A DNA stretch of 64,000 bases from Avena insularis (lineage: Eukaryota; Streptophyta; Magnoliopsida; Poales; Poaceae): NCBI GenBank assembly GCA_023614405.1, contig CM042697.1:304514323-304578322 (forward strand), written 5' to 3'. The notes beneath the pieces were generated by a model, which was given only the letters and a program-made list of their open reading frames with translations, was not told where the DNA came from and made no database searches. Shown here one piece after another: positions 45,742 through 58,000 of the stretch (positions within the stretch are counted from its first letter, which is position 1; each line of letters begins with the position of its first letter). The position numbers and the translations under genes were made by a program.

Positions 45742-46550
45742 ATGCCTAACGTTGTTATCAGCACGGCCAAGGAGTGCAAGGGAACTCGTTTTGGTACTCG
45801 TCTCATTGAGCTCACTAGTGTGCTCAACCTTCCACTACCTAGCATCACGACACTTCAGCTCACCAAGTTTGAGAGGAAGGACCTACGGGCTTCAGAGTCA
45901 CACAGCCGGGACGCCAGGCAGAGCCACCCATGGAGGCTATCACTCTCAAGCTGATGCATGATGACAAGTAGAGAGGATTAGATGTAATCATGCAGAAGTT
46001 ACTTGGACATCTGGTTGGTAGGCACTCCACCGAGCTTAGAGGTCTTTACTTTCACCCCTTCGGGAGATGCAACGAGGAGGGTGAGGCTATAGAGTACGAT
46101 GATGCTACTAGAGAGACGATGGAGCCGATTCGTCTGTACCTTCAGGACCTAGAGGGTCTTATTAGACACCTTGATACTGATAGGACCAACGTCATGCTTA
46201 GCAATGACGAGCTCCAGGTTCATCTATAGGAGAAGGACAAGCTCTTCGTGGAGCAAGACGAGATCGTCAAAGAGATGGAGGCCAAATTTGAAAGCCAGGA
46301 CAAGAAGTTCAAGAGCCAGGAGAAAAGAGTCCAAGACAGGAACAAGAAGATCAGGGAGATGAAGGAAGAGTTAGAGGCCAAGGACTTCGAGCTTGAGCAC
46401 CAGCAGGGAGTGATCGAGAGGCTTCGCTCACAGAAGAGGGCTCTTAGGGCCAAGATTGAGGCCTTGACCACTAGTGTTGATGAGTACAATACCGCCATGG
46501 AGAATGCAGGTATTACCCTTGTTGATGTGGAGATCGATGCGGAGGAGTAG
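45742..46550 (+). pseudogene. Gypsy-3 accessory ORF-B, coiled-coil protein, lightly broken
   Basis: The ATG at 45742 again directly follows an acceptor-like end (TTCTAACTTTTATCTATC...AAATAG). The N-terminal part reads MPNVVISTAKECKGTRFGTR. Frame changes at about 45900-45990 lead into MQKLLGHLVGRHSTELRGLYF, then DLEGLIRHLDTDRTN. An in-frame TAG (46227-46229), where CAG would restore Gln, precedes a long charged coiled coil (EKDKLFVEQDEIVKEMEAK, QEKRVQDRNKKIREMKEELE, IERLRSQKRALRAKIEAL) that ends at 46550. The intact product would be about 270 residues. The role is unknown; coiled coils suggest self-assembly or binding to Gag, which is speculation. Confidence 0.6.
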
Positions 46551-46781
46551 TGTAGACTACTCGATTATCTTTCATCTACCATACTTTGATTATTGAGTCA
46601 CAATGACCATCCAACATGTGGATGGCTTGCTATGGTGTGTTTACATTTTCAAAAACCTATTGTTTATGTTGTTCAAACTCTATGTTATTTTGATGCTTGG
46701 TTATTGTGATTGTTCTATGTGATGTATTGTGCATGTTAAGCATCTATGGGTATCTCATTCTTATCCTTATTAAAACCACAG

Positions 46782-49351
46782 ATGCCTCCCAGACGTGCCA
46801 ACCCCAACCAAAAAACAACAACAACAACGTCACTCCCGAGATGCAGCAGTTGATGACAGCACAAGCTCAACTGATGTAGATAATGACACAGTTCATGCAG
46901 AACCAGAATAACAACAACAACAATAACAACAATCAGAATAATCCTCCAGGATTTGACATGCTCACCATATTTCTAAGACTAAGGCCTGCAAAGCTCTTGG
47001 GGACCACTGATCCAATGATAGCCAATGACTAGTTATGTTCAGTGAACAAGGACTTAGTGACTGTTGGCTGCACCGATGAGGAAAAGGTCAGGTTCGCAGC
47101 ACATCTTCTTGAAGGGCCAGCAGCAACATGGTGGGATAACTTCCAGATCACCACTCCCCTTGAGGATGTGACATGGGCTATCTTTGAGGATGGATTCCGT
47201 ACAGCTCACATCTCGTCCGGAGTGATGAATTTGAAGAAGAAGAAGAAGGAGTTCCACAATCTGAAGCAGCGTCACCGCAGTGTGGCTGAGTACATTGAGG
47301 AATTCAACAATCTGGCGCGCTATGCACCGGATGAAGTTGATACTGATGAAAAGAGGAAGGAGAAATTCCTCGAAGGACTGAATGATGAGTTGAACCTGCA
47401 GCTATCTGTTGCCTATGTTCCAACCTATCAATCACTTTGTGACAAGGCTACCATCTTGGAAAACAAGATGAAACAGGTTGAGCACAGAAAGAGGAAGCAT
47501 AGCTTTGATAAGAACAGCTCGGGATCGTCTCACGAGTCTTCCCATCATGATGATAGTGGAAGTTTGGGATCCCACAAGCATGGAAAGTACAACAACCACC
47601 ATAGCCACAACCGTCATCATGACACCAAGCATCACTGCAGTCATGATAATGACAAGTATAAGAACCACAAGAGTGGACACAAGAGCCACCATAGTGGAGG
47701 TGGAAGTGGAAGTGGAAGTCGGCCTGTAAAGAAAGATCTCAGTCAGGTTGAATGCTTCAAGTGTAAGAATATGGGGCACTATGCTAATGAGTGCCTAGAA
47801 AAGAAATTTGAAGGTGCCAACAAGCCCAATCCCTTCCAAAAGGGACAAGTGAACCACATCAATGTGGAAGGAATCTATGAAGAATCTGATGATGTGGCTG
47901 GTAAGTTTAAACTCAATTCTGTTCCAGCACTTGTACTTTTTGATACTAGCACATCGCATTCATTCATATCAAGAGCATTTGTTGATAGAAATGGACTTCC
48001 AGTTGAAACTATTGGGTGTACTATAAAACTAAGTTCTCCTGGTGGAGAAATGATAGTGAACTCGGGATGTCACGATCTAGTGATAGAATTTGGGAGGTAT
48101 AAGTTTCCCGTTAATGTGATAATCCTAGATTCCCAAGGATTGGATGTCATTTTGGGAATGGATTGGATGACTAAGTACAAGGGAATACTAGATTGTGCCA
48201 ATCGTACTGTCATGCTCACAACCCCGGATAATAAAAGGATTAGATTCAAGTCTAACTTTGAATCAAAAGGGAGTAAGTTAAATTCTCTTAAGGGGGTTAG
48301 CATAAACAGTGTGCTAATTGTGAGAGAATATCCGAATGTGTTTTCCGGAGGAATTCCCAGAATGCCACCAGATAGGGATGTCGAGTTTTTGATTGACTTG
48401 CTGCCAGGATCAGGATCAATAGCAAAGAGACCTTACAATATGTCGGTTGATGAGTTGAAAGAACTCAAGAAACAACTTGGAGAACAGTTGCAAAAAGGAT
48501 TTATTCAACCAAGTTCTTCATCTTGGGGAGCACCAGTTTTGTTTGTTGAAAAGAAAGATAGAAGTCAAAGATTATGCATAGATTACCGTTCACTCAATGA
48601 GGTGACTATCAAGAACAAATATCCTTTGCCTAGAATCAATGGTTTGTTTGATCAGTTAGAAGGAGCCCGTGTGTTCTCGAAGATTGATCTCCGGTCAGGC
48701 TACTTTCAGCTAAAGATAATGGAACAAGACATACCTAAGACTGCTTTCACCACTAGGTATGGGTTGTATGAGTACACCGTGATGCCATTTGGTTTGACAG
48801 ATGCACCAGCCTACTTCATGAATATCATGAACAAGGTGTTCATGGAATTTCTTGACAAGTTTGTTGTCGTTTTCATCGATGATATTTTGATCTACTCCAA
48901 GAGCAACGAAGAGCATGAAAAGCATTTGCGATTGATACTTGAGAATCTTAGGTAGCATAAGCTATATGCCAAATTCAGCAAGTGTGAATTCTGGCTGAAT
49001 GAAGTCGGATTTCTCGGACATATTGTGTCAGGAGATGGTGTAGCAGTTGATCCCGCAAAAGTGTCAGCTATAAATGAGTCGGAATCTCCTAAGTCAGTGA
49101 AAGAAGTGCATAGTTTCCTTGGCTTGGCAGGATACTATAGAAGGTTCATTGAGAATTTCTCAAAGGTAGCTACGGCAATGACGGAGTTACTTAAGAAAGA
49201 CAAGAAATTTGATTGGTCTGAAGGATGTGAACTCAGTTTCCAAGAGTTGAAGAAGTGACTTGTGATAGCACCAGTCCTATGCCTGGCAGATTTGGAGAAA
49301 GATTTTCAAGTATATTGTGATGCATCTCACCAAGGATTAGGTGCAGTTTTG
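46782..49351 (+). pseudogene. Gypsy-3 gag-pol, truncated in RNase H
   Basis: The ATG at 46782 (MPPRRANPNQK) directly follows CCACAG. An A-run frameshift follows, then TAG at 46877-46879 and 47030-47032, and from 47042 a 637-residue open frame. This holds gag ([38 protein letters not shown]), a His-rich linker, a zinc knuckle [14 protein letters not shown], a protease with [12 protein letters not shown] (family DTGAS; Asp kept, Gly and Ala changed) and RT ([24 protein letters not shown] at 48872-48883). TAG at 48953-48955 and TGA at 49256-49258 follow. RNase H starts (DFQVYCDASHQGLGAVL) and ends at 49351, where foreign DNA begins. The lineage is probably a chromovirus-type Gypsy judging by the RT, but with no integrase or chromodomain this cannot be confirmed. 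Confidence 0.85.
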
Positions 49352-49812
49352 CCGCCGTTTCTTCCCCCTCCTTCACTGCCGTAGTTTAATTCGAGGAATT
49401 GTTGTTGATTCCGTGTGCAATCACCGCCCCTGCTCTAGCTACTTAATCCCCTCCCCCTCGCGGCCATTTCCCCCAACACAACCAGCTAGAAGCGCCGCCA
49501 GGATCCGCGAATTCTCGCTTGCACCGTCGCAGCACCGAGTAGCTCCGGCAACTAATTCCGGTTAGTTCCGACCGCCCCTTGCTTTCTGCTTGACCCTGTC
49601 GAGTTCGCCATGTCCTTGTGCATCTTCTAATGCCTCTGGTTTTCCTGCGCATGACCCAGGTCGCCGTCCCCGTCCACCTCTGCAAACGACAGAGCCACCG
49701 CTCAACTCCGACGAGCGATTTAGGTAAAACCCGACCGCCCCTTGCCTTCTCTCTTACCCTACCATGTTCGCATGATAGTTGTGCAAGCACTGATGCCTTT
49801 GGTTTGTGTTAG
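49352..49812 (+). other. Host-like gene fragment with introns (left part)
   Basis: GC-rich leader-like DNA unrelated to the retroelement. A short exon 49660-49723 is flanked by two introns (49561-49659, GTTAGT...CCCAG; 49724-49812, GTAAAA...GTGTTAG). The introns are alike: both contain CCGACCGCCCCTTGC near the start and ATGCCT(C/T)TGGTTT near the end. This looks like a captured genomic fragment, not a cDNA. Tat-2 is inserted right at the second intron's acceptor. Confidence 0.55.
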
Positions 49813-50348
49813 TGTCATGGTATTGCCGACGAGTACGCCATGGAGGGGTCCTCACAGTGCGTGTTAGAGATGTGGGGTAAGGCGGACGGTTGACGGGTAC
49901 GAGGTAACACAGCTTACCCAGGTTCAGATCCCACAACGGTGGCGGAATCCTACTCCTGCTATAAATCACTATAAGGGCAATACGTCGAGTTACAGAGATA
50001 GGTTCGCTATGCGAGGTTGTATGAATCGATACTAGGTTGTGCCCTAAAGGCTCCCATAGGCCCGACTTATATAGTCGCCAGGTCCTAGGGTTACAGGGAA
50101 AAGTCCTAGCCAGACAGGTTACAGAGTCCTACACCGTCTATTACTAGTCTTGTGTATCTTGCACTCCAAGGCTCCGGGTACGCTGGTGACTCCATCGTAG
50201 CCTTCCTTTATCCGACACGGGCCTCCCTTCTAGATTCATCTTACTGGGCCGCCCAGCAGGCCATGGGCCATGCTACCGACTATGGGCCACCCGGGTTATC
50301 TGGATAAGTGACATGCTATGAGGATACCCACATAGCAAATCCCCAACA
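49813..50348 (-). repeat. Tat-2 3' LTR
   Basis: 536 bp. On the minus strand it starts TGTTGGGGATTTGC and ends ACCATGACA. The adjoining interior reads CTCCGGGGGCTAC on the minus strand, the polypurine tract. A TATA motif lies at about 50066-50073. Confidence 0.92.
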
Positions 50349-50950
50349 GTAGCCCCCGGAGAACTCCAAGATCTTGCGTCGTCTTGCCTCTTTAGATGAA
50401 TGCTCCGTCTAGTTGGATGTCGGCAAATCGTTAAGCAATATCTTGTAGTCCTCCCAAAGAACCCTGCAAAACTTTCTCCGTCTTTAGCTTGTAAGCCGGA
50501 TAAATGTTGAATCTTCCATCGGACTCTTTCATAGTTGGATTGAATCCGTCTATGTTGGAATATTTGATGCGACGGCTCATCTACCCATGTCAGCTAGGAT
50601 GACGTAGGCTTAGGTCAGCGACGCCTCGTAACTCACACATGCAGAGAACGTAATCATATCTGATTTTCCCGCGCGAGCGATACGAACCGTTGGTGGCGAC
50701 GGTTGGAGACGTGGCGAAATTTCCGCGCACGTTCACGAACACATCGTCTACGTGGCAACCGTTCGATCAAGCCGCACGAATCTTGACGCCGAGGATTAGA
50801 AATAGTAACCGTGGGGAAATTTCCACTTTTTACCTCATTCTCCTTGCATCATCATCTTCCTCCAGCCGCGCGTCTCCTCGAGCTCTCCGCGAGAAACCTC
50901 GAAAAAAACCCTAGCTCCCATCTACACCAGTCGCACCCAATCTTCTCCCC

Positions 50951-52200
50951 ATGGCTAGCAGCAGCACCTCCCCATCAATGGCGGCGTCGAGCGAAGCCGC
51001 GGCGAAGCGGCGAGCTCCGTCATCGTGCCCCTAGAGGGTTTGGTCATCCCTGCATCAGCGGTGGTCGAATCCACCGGCGGCGACCCAAATTTGGCGGCGC
51101 TAGAGCCACTGGAGGAGGAACCAGACTTGCACAAGGGCGACTGGCGCGGCTCGGACATCACTGACCGCGATATCCAAGAGATGGTCCCCGAGGCCGACCT
51201 CCCCGCCACGGAGGGGCTTGCCTGGCGGGCGGCGCCGGCCGGCGAGGTGACACCTTCTCCCCAAGCCGGAGAAAAGGTGTACCTCAAAGCTCAACTGGTA
51301 CGCGGCATCTCCCTTCCCATCTCCAACTTCTTCCTCTCCGTCTTAAACCACTAAGGGGTCCAGCCCCAGAACCTTTCACCCAATAGTATCTTAGTGCTCA
51401 GCAACTACGCGACACTTTGCGAGGGATACTTAGGGATAACGCCTAGGTTAGACCTCTTTGTGTACTTCTTCACCGTCAAATGTGAAGCCGAACATGGCAA
51501 GGAAGAGCTTAGAAAAAGCGGCACCATAAGCTTCAAGATTCGACCTGGCCGGCGGTTCCCCGACATCGCCGGCCACGAGTCCTGCAAGAATTGGCAACGG
51601 ACGTACTTTTACGGCCCAGACATTCCTCTGGCTGGCCGAGAAGTAACGTACCAGGACTTCGTGGACGGAGCCACCGCTGAAGTTTCCACATGGAGATCCC
51701 AAGCCTCCCTTCCCTCCGACCTCGACGCTTCTCGTGCTATAAGGCGGATCGAATGGTTCGTAGAGACGGGTTTAACTGTCTTGGACCTAGCCATGTGCTG
51801 GTTCATCAGGCAAATCCAACCTCTGCAGCACCGCGCGAAGTACATGCACGAGTATACCAGCGACAGAAGGGATAGTCTCCGCATCTCCGTGGACAACTTT
51901 TCAAGTGACTCCGTCAAGCTCCGCCTTAAGGACATCGTCAAGGTGAAGGATAAGAAGCGTGGCTTCACCATCACCTACGACATGTTCGTAGACGGCAAGT
52001 GCCCAAAGGTAGGTATTTATTTTCCGTGTTCGACATATGATCCAGTTTTTCCGTATTGCAAATACCATCTTATCTAACACGGTGATTTCTCAGTTAACAG
52101 CTTAGCGATCTAGAGGAGGGCAACCTGGCTGCCCAAATCTACGATCCAAAGATGAAGGAAGTCACGGTCGTGTCCGACGACGAGGTCCCGTTGGCATGAA
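50951..52200 (+). pseudogene. Tat-2 antisense gene, N-terminal part with Transposase_28-like domain
   Basis: The ATG at 50951 (MASSSTSPSMAASSEA) is followed by a frameshift near 51010 into PLEGLVIPASAVVESTGG, then ITDRDIQEMVPEADLP. The domain reads LVRGISLPISNFFLSVLNH, a TAA at 51352-51354, then LSPNSILVLSNYATLCEGYLG, PRLDLFVYFFTVK and, to about 52008, DMFVDGKCPK before GTAGGT. It aligns with the Tat-1 antisense protein: G-x-S-x-P-x-x-N-F, S-P-N-S, C-E-x-x-L-G-I-x-P and L-F are shared. A further exon stretch follows at about 52100-52340 after CAGCTTAG. It runs opposite to pol, so it would need its own promoter, perhaps 50400-50950. Molecular function is unknown. Confidence 0.6.
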
Positions 52201-52395
52201 AGTGGAAGAGCTCCACCTCTGACACTGCCGACGGAGGCAAGAACAAGAAGACGGAGTGTGGAGCCTCCAAGAAAACTATCGCCGCCCTGGAGGCGGAAAA
52301 GAGAAGAACGACCGGGATTTTTGCCAAAGCACACCCACTAGTGTAAGTTTCTCATTCTCCGACATTGTCTATTTATCTGTCTTGCTCCTGTACTT

Positions 52396-54545
52396 ATGTA
52401 TTTCACATGTTTCAGGAAGAAAGCCATGACCAGCCTCAAGAAGACCTCCAAAACTTTGGGGGCTTCTCAAAATATCAAAGACATGCTGCATCGCGACGCC
52501 TCCCCCGCTATTGCCCCTGCTACTCCTGCCGTCAATCTCTCGTCTGCTCTGACAAGCTCACAAGCTAAGGATGCATCAGGTCCTTCCGCCATGGAAGTGG
52601 ACTCTGGCGCCTCTACTGAGCTTGCTATTGTCGGCGAGCAGGAAAAGCAGGAGAGTACTGCCCATCAAATGGCTGAAGCTCCGGCTAAGGATGCCATCGG
52701 TGGCGGCAAGGCGGTGGTGGAAGCTGGTACTTCTGCCGAAGGCGGCGCCCTTGCTCCCCAGAAACCCTTCGAGTTTCCAAAGATAGTCTACCCGGCGCTC
52801 ACACCGAGTAGCACAACTCTGGTTCCTGGAGGAGTACCGACATCCCCGACGTGCGGTCTTGAGGAGCTTCTCTGACAAGCAGACATCTTGCGAGGAAATA
52901 GCATTTCCTTTAGCAAGCTGCTGGCCGAGAGTGCTACCAATCTCAAGATCATTGCACTGGTAAGTTTTATTTGCCTTTTTGCATTTCATATGAGTATCCC
53001 ACTGTAGCCCCCGAGGATGTAGACAGAAAACCATAGGCTTTTGCGTCTAGATGCTCTAAGAGTGACTAGGCTAGAAAACTTCTCACTGTAGCCCCCAAGC
53101 ATTTAGATGGAATGAAATGTTCCGACTAGATGCTTTAAGAGTAGCATACGCAGTGTTTATAAATTTCAGTACTGTAGCCCTCAAGCTTCTAGTTGTAACT
53201 GAATTAGTTCCGACTAGATGCTCCAAGAAAGCTAAGCATATAGCTCAGTTAAAAAAATTATACTGTAGCCCCCAAGCCTCTAATCGAAAACTGAACTAGT
53301 TCCGACTAGATGCTCAAAGAAAGGCTAAGCATGTTGCTAAGTAAAAAACTCTCGATGTAGCCCCCGAGCGTCTAGGTGGAGGATTTCCGACTAGATGCTC
53401 CAAGCAGACTAAGCAACGTTTTAACTTTGTCCTTTTTTCCACAGAACGAGAATGCTCGGAGGGGCATGGCCAATGATAAGTACCAAAAGATGTGTGCAGA
53501 TCTTGAAGCCGAAAAGGGTAAAACTGCCTTCTTGAAGGAACAAATCATCAAAAACAAGAGTCTGTTTTCTTTTTGCACATTCCGTCTTGTTTTTGTGCCT
53601 ACATTCTCCGAGTACTCACTGTGTACTTTGCTTTCTCCGACTTTGCAGAACATGTTGCCAAGGCCAAGGACATTGTCGAGCAGTCCAAGCACATCCAGCA
53701 GTTGGACAGCGAGAACAAGATCCTTAAGGAGGAGAGGAAAGACATGCTGAACATGCATGAGGATTCGATGAAAGCCCTGCAGGACTCCGCCACCGCGGAA
53801 ATCAATCACTTGAAGGAGGAGCTTGCGATCTTAAAAGATCAAAAGAAAGCTGCCGATGAGCAAAATCATCGCCACAGTGAGGCGTATAAGCTCCTCCAAT
53901 AAGAGAAAGAATCCCTGGCGGACACCCTCTGGCAGGCTAAGGCCAGCATCTTCAGTAAGTTTCCTCCGCCTTGTAGTTCTGTAGTTTGGATACTTTGAAT
54001 TTATTGAACTCATGTGCTCCTTGTCGGAACTTATAGCTCCTATGGGTTTAACCCGCTCGCCTCCTTCGGATAAGGAATGCATGGTTCTTGCCGGCAACTT
54101 TATCAACACCGCCATCACCCAAGCCAAAGAGATTGGCAAGCCCCTCCAGATACACATCAAGGCCTCGGACTCCGTGGCGAAGTACTCGGAGATTCTGCAC
54201 CGAGCCCGGCGTGTCTGGAAAGCTTCATGTGCACGGGCTGGCGCAAGGATGGCGCTGTCAATGGTGAAGGCACACTACGAAGGTGCCGACATCGACACTG
54301 TGACCTCTGGCATCCCCGACGTCGACGATGATGGCAAAGAGATTGACCACGAAGCCAGCCTGTCATCACTCGTGGGTTATGACATCAGAGTTGCCGAGTT
54401 GGTGGACATCGATGTCTTCGTTCCCATGAACACCATCGATAGCGGTGACCAAGATTCCTCCGAGTCCCACCATAGTACCGACGTTGAGGGTGATTCTCCG
54501 GCTGGTCACGATGCTGCTTCCAGGTCTCCTGCGCTAAAGGAATGA
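52396..54545 (+). pseudogene. Tat-2 antisense gene, Ser/Ala-rich, coiled-coil and C-terminal parts
   Basis: Continues the antisense gene in several exons. 52420-52875 is Ala/Ser/Glu-rich linker. 53445-53560 and 53649-53902 are coiled coils (AEKGKTAFLKEQIIKNK; QLDSENKILKEERKD; EINHLKEELAILKDQKKA). 54012-54545 is the conserved end (MVLAGNFINTAITQAKEIG, KYSEILHRARRVWKAS, ALSMVKAHYEGADIDTVTSG). Introns include one of nearly 0.5 kb (about 52960-53444, GTAAGT...TTCCACAG) that contains the purine-tract repeats. A TAA near 53900 and other breaks are present. ALSMVKAHYEGADID matches the Tat-1 counterpart at 23600, supporting one shared gene family. Confidence 0.55.
53001..53372. repeat. Five tandem units with purine-tract-like motif in Tat-2
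   Basis: CTGTAGCCCCCGAG-type motifs recur at about 53001, 53085, 53171, 53262 and 53355, spaced 84-93 bp, each followed by a TTCCGACTAGATGCT(C/T)(C/T)AAGA phrase. On the element's own strand they read GGGGGCTACA, like its polypurine tract at 50349-50361. Confidence 0.8.
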
Positions 54546-55044
54546 AAAACAACTTTGTAATATTTGTTTCACCTTTGGTGTATACGCGGAAAAAACTTGT
54601 TGATGTAGCTTGAGGCGGAAAACAATGGTTATCTATTTACTACTGCTTAAGAACTAGTTTCCAGTATGTATATATTTTTTAAGCAAGTACTTGCTTATCC
54701 ATTACTTTGGTTCTTATGCTTGAATTTTCGTGAGTCGGAACCATGCGCTTAGGTGATGATTCCCAATGGCACCGTCAATAACCCGAGCACAAAATCGCCA
54801 ACAATAAGTGCCAAAAGTCACTGCTCCAGAATCCACATAAAAATGACAAACAACGTGTAGACCAGAAAACTTAAGCTAACGCCCGTAGGCGGAATTTTCA
54901 CAAGTGCAAACGCAAGACTTGTGCATAAATGTTTTACATGATCCAAAAATGAACACTAAAGGAGGTAAAAGACTCAGAAATATGAGTGAACCAGAGAGCT
55001 TTATTTCATTGATCATATACGAGATACACAATTAGATAAAAATG
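54546..55044. other. Tat-2 spacer between antisense gene and pol end
   Basis: The two genes converge here. It is AT-rich with no further ORF; 3' UTR-like for both strands. Confidence 0.4.
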
Positions 55045-58000
55045 CTAAGTGTAAAAAGGACGTAGCTGTGCTATGTTCCATGGCCGATCAAGCTCCGGGT
55101 AGTCATCATCCAGGTCATGTCGCTTACGCTTATGATCCTCGTTGGGTCTATCCTTTAGTTCACGATTGTCAACAAGGTAGTAAGACCCATTGAGTAGCGC
55201 CTTGCTTATGATGAACGGTCCTTCCCATGGAGGGGATAATTTGTGTGACTTCTTCTGCTTAAGTCGGAGCACGAGATCCCCTCTTTAAACGAGCGATGCC
55301 AAACGCGGCGACTATGGTAGCTGCGTAACTTCTGCTGGTAGATGGCGGATCTTTGGCATGCCAAAACGCGCTCCTCCTAGAGAAGGTCCACATCTAGGCA
55401 TCTGGATTCTTCATCGTCATCCTCGTCGTAGGCGGCAACTCTTGGTGCATCGTGGAGGATGTCGGAAGGCACGATGGCTTCTGCTCCATATACCATGAAG
55501 TAAGGGGTGTAGCCGGTGGATCTGTTGGGTGTAGTTCGTATACTCCACAGCACAGATGGCAATTCTTCCGCCCAGGCTCTAGCTGCTCTATGTAGCGGTG
55601 CCTCAAGACGTGGCTGGGTTCCCTGTAGAATTAATCCATTGGCTCGCTCCACCTGACCATTGGATTGTGGGTGTTCCATAGATGCAAGGTCAAGTCGGAT
55701 GCCTTTCTCCCAGCAATAAGCCTCCACTTCTCCGAGTGATAAATTGCTGCCGTTGTCGGTGATAATGCTGTGTGGGAGACCAAATATCACCACTAGATCT
55801 CGGACAAATCTAAGCACAGTTGCCCCATCAAGCTTTCTAATGGGTTTAGCTTCTATCCATTTGGTGAATTTGTCAACTTCTACAACCAGATGTGTAAACC
55901 CACAAGGCGCCATCTGTAACGGTCCCACCATGTCCAGCCCCTAGACTGCAAACGGCCAAGTTATTGGTATTGTTCGCAGTTCTTCAGCAGGAACATGTGG
56001 TTGTCGGGCGTAGTACTGGCATCCCATGCATGTCTCAACCAGCTTGTCGGCGTCCGCCTTCGCGGTAAGCCAGTAGAATCCTTGCCGGAAGGCTTTCTCG
56101 ACCAACGATCCTGGGGCAGCGTGATGCCCGCAATCTCTGAGATGGATTTCACGTAGGATTTCCATACCTTCTAGCTGGGAAACACACTTTAGGTATACAC
56201 CAGTAGTGCTCCTTTTGTAGAATTGCCCATTGATTATGGTATAACCCTTTGCTCTTCGTACTATTTGTCGTCTTTCGACTTCGTCGTCGGACAAAGTTCC
56301 GTGTTCGAGGTATTCCATGAACGGTTTTTTCCAAGCCGGGGGGACCTTAGTCACCATGTTGATGAAAGAGTCAGCTCTATCCGGGTTGTCGATGTCGGGC
56401 CCCTTCACGTATGGTGTGCGCAGGTGCTCTAGGAAAATTCCTGGCGGAATTCGCTTGCGCCCTGATCCAAGCTTAGACAGCAGATTAGCCGCCTCGTTTT
56501 CTTCACTAGGTACATACTTGACTTTGTAGCCCAAGAAGCTCTTGGCTATCTCGTCCACTTCGTCTCGATATGCCGCCATCATAGGGTTCTGCGCATTCCA
56601 GGTGCCAGCCACCTGCTGGGCAACCAAGTTGGAATCTCCACAGCAAACTATGCGCTTGATGCCAATATCCTTGGCTACACGCAATCCGTGAATGAGTGCT
56701 TCATATTCCGCCATGTTGTTTGTAGCCTTGAAGTGGATTTGCAGAACGTAGTGTAGCTTGTCTCCTGTTGGTGACTGTAGCAATACACCAGCCCCTGAGC
56801 CATTGAGCAGCTTTGATCCGTCAAAGTGCATCACCCAATACTCTGGTTCCGGCAGCGGAGTAACATCTGGCATCTCCGTCCAATCTGCAACAAAATCCGC
56901 CAAGGCTTGTGACTTGATAGCGTCGCGTCTCTTGTAGGTGATCTCGAAGGCGGCAAGTTCAATGCCCCACTTCGCGACCCTTCCTATAGCATCGCTGTTA
57001 TTGATAATGTCGGACAGTGGAGTCTTGCTCACCACTGTAATTGGGTGCTCCTGAAAGTAATGCCTCAGCTTTCGAGAAGCAAGGAATACTCCATAAGCTA
57101 TCTTTTGGTAGTGCGGGTAACGCTGCTTGGACTCCGTCAAGACCTTGCTCACATAGTAAACTGGTCGTTGGACTCCATGCTCATAGCCTGGTTCCTTCCG
57201 CTCTACCACGACGACGATGCTGATAACCCGGTTGGTTGCCGCCATGTAAATTAACAGGGGCTCTCCAGGCTCGGGTGCTGAAAGGATGGGCGCTGAGGAA
57301 ATAATCTCCTTGAGTTGCTTCAATGCTGCATCTGCTTCGTCCATCCACATGAATTTGTCCGCTTTCTTCAGCAACTTGTACAGCGATAGGGCCTTATCTC
57401 CAAGTCGGCTAACGAGCCGACTAACCGCTGCGACACAATCTGTTAGTCGTTGAATGTCCTTTAGGCATGTCGGACGGTTTATGTTTAAGATGGCCTTGAT
57501 TTTCTCTGGGTTGACCTCGATTCCACGTTGGGAAACTATGAAGCCCAACAACTTGCCGGTTGGAACCCCGAAGACGCACTTCTTAGGGTTAAGCATCATG
57601 TTGTATTTCTGGAGATTATCAAATGTTTCTTTTAAGTCAGAGATTAAGTCATTTGAATTTTTAGACATCACCGCGATATCGTCCACATAAGCATGAACGT
57701 TTCGACCAATTTGGTAGTGGAGGCAACGTTGCATTGTCCGCTGGTACGTAGCACCTGCGTTTTTCAGCCCAAAGGGCATCGTGACATAGCAAAACATGTC
57801 GTATGGGGTAATGAACGAAGTGGCCAATTGGTCCGACTTCCTCATCTTGATCTGGTGGTATAGTATGCATCGAGAAAACACAAAAGTTCTGAGCCAGCCA
57901 TCGAGTCAATGACTTGGTCAATGCGAGGCAAAGCAAACATATCCTTGGGACATCCTTTTTTCAAGCCGGTGTAATCAACGCACATTCTTAATTCATTGGT

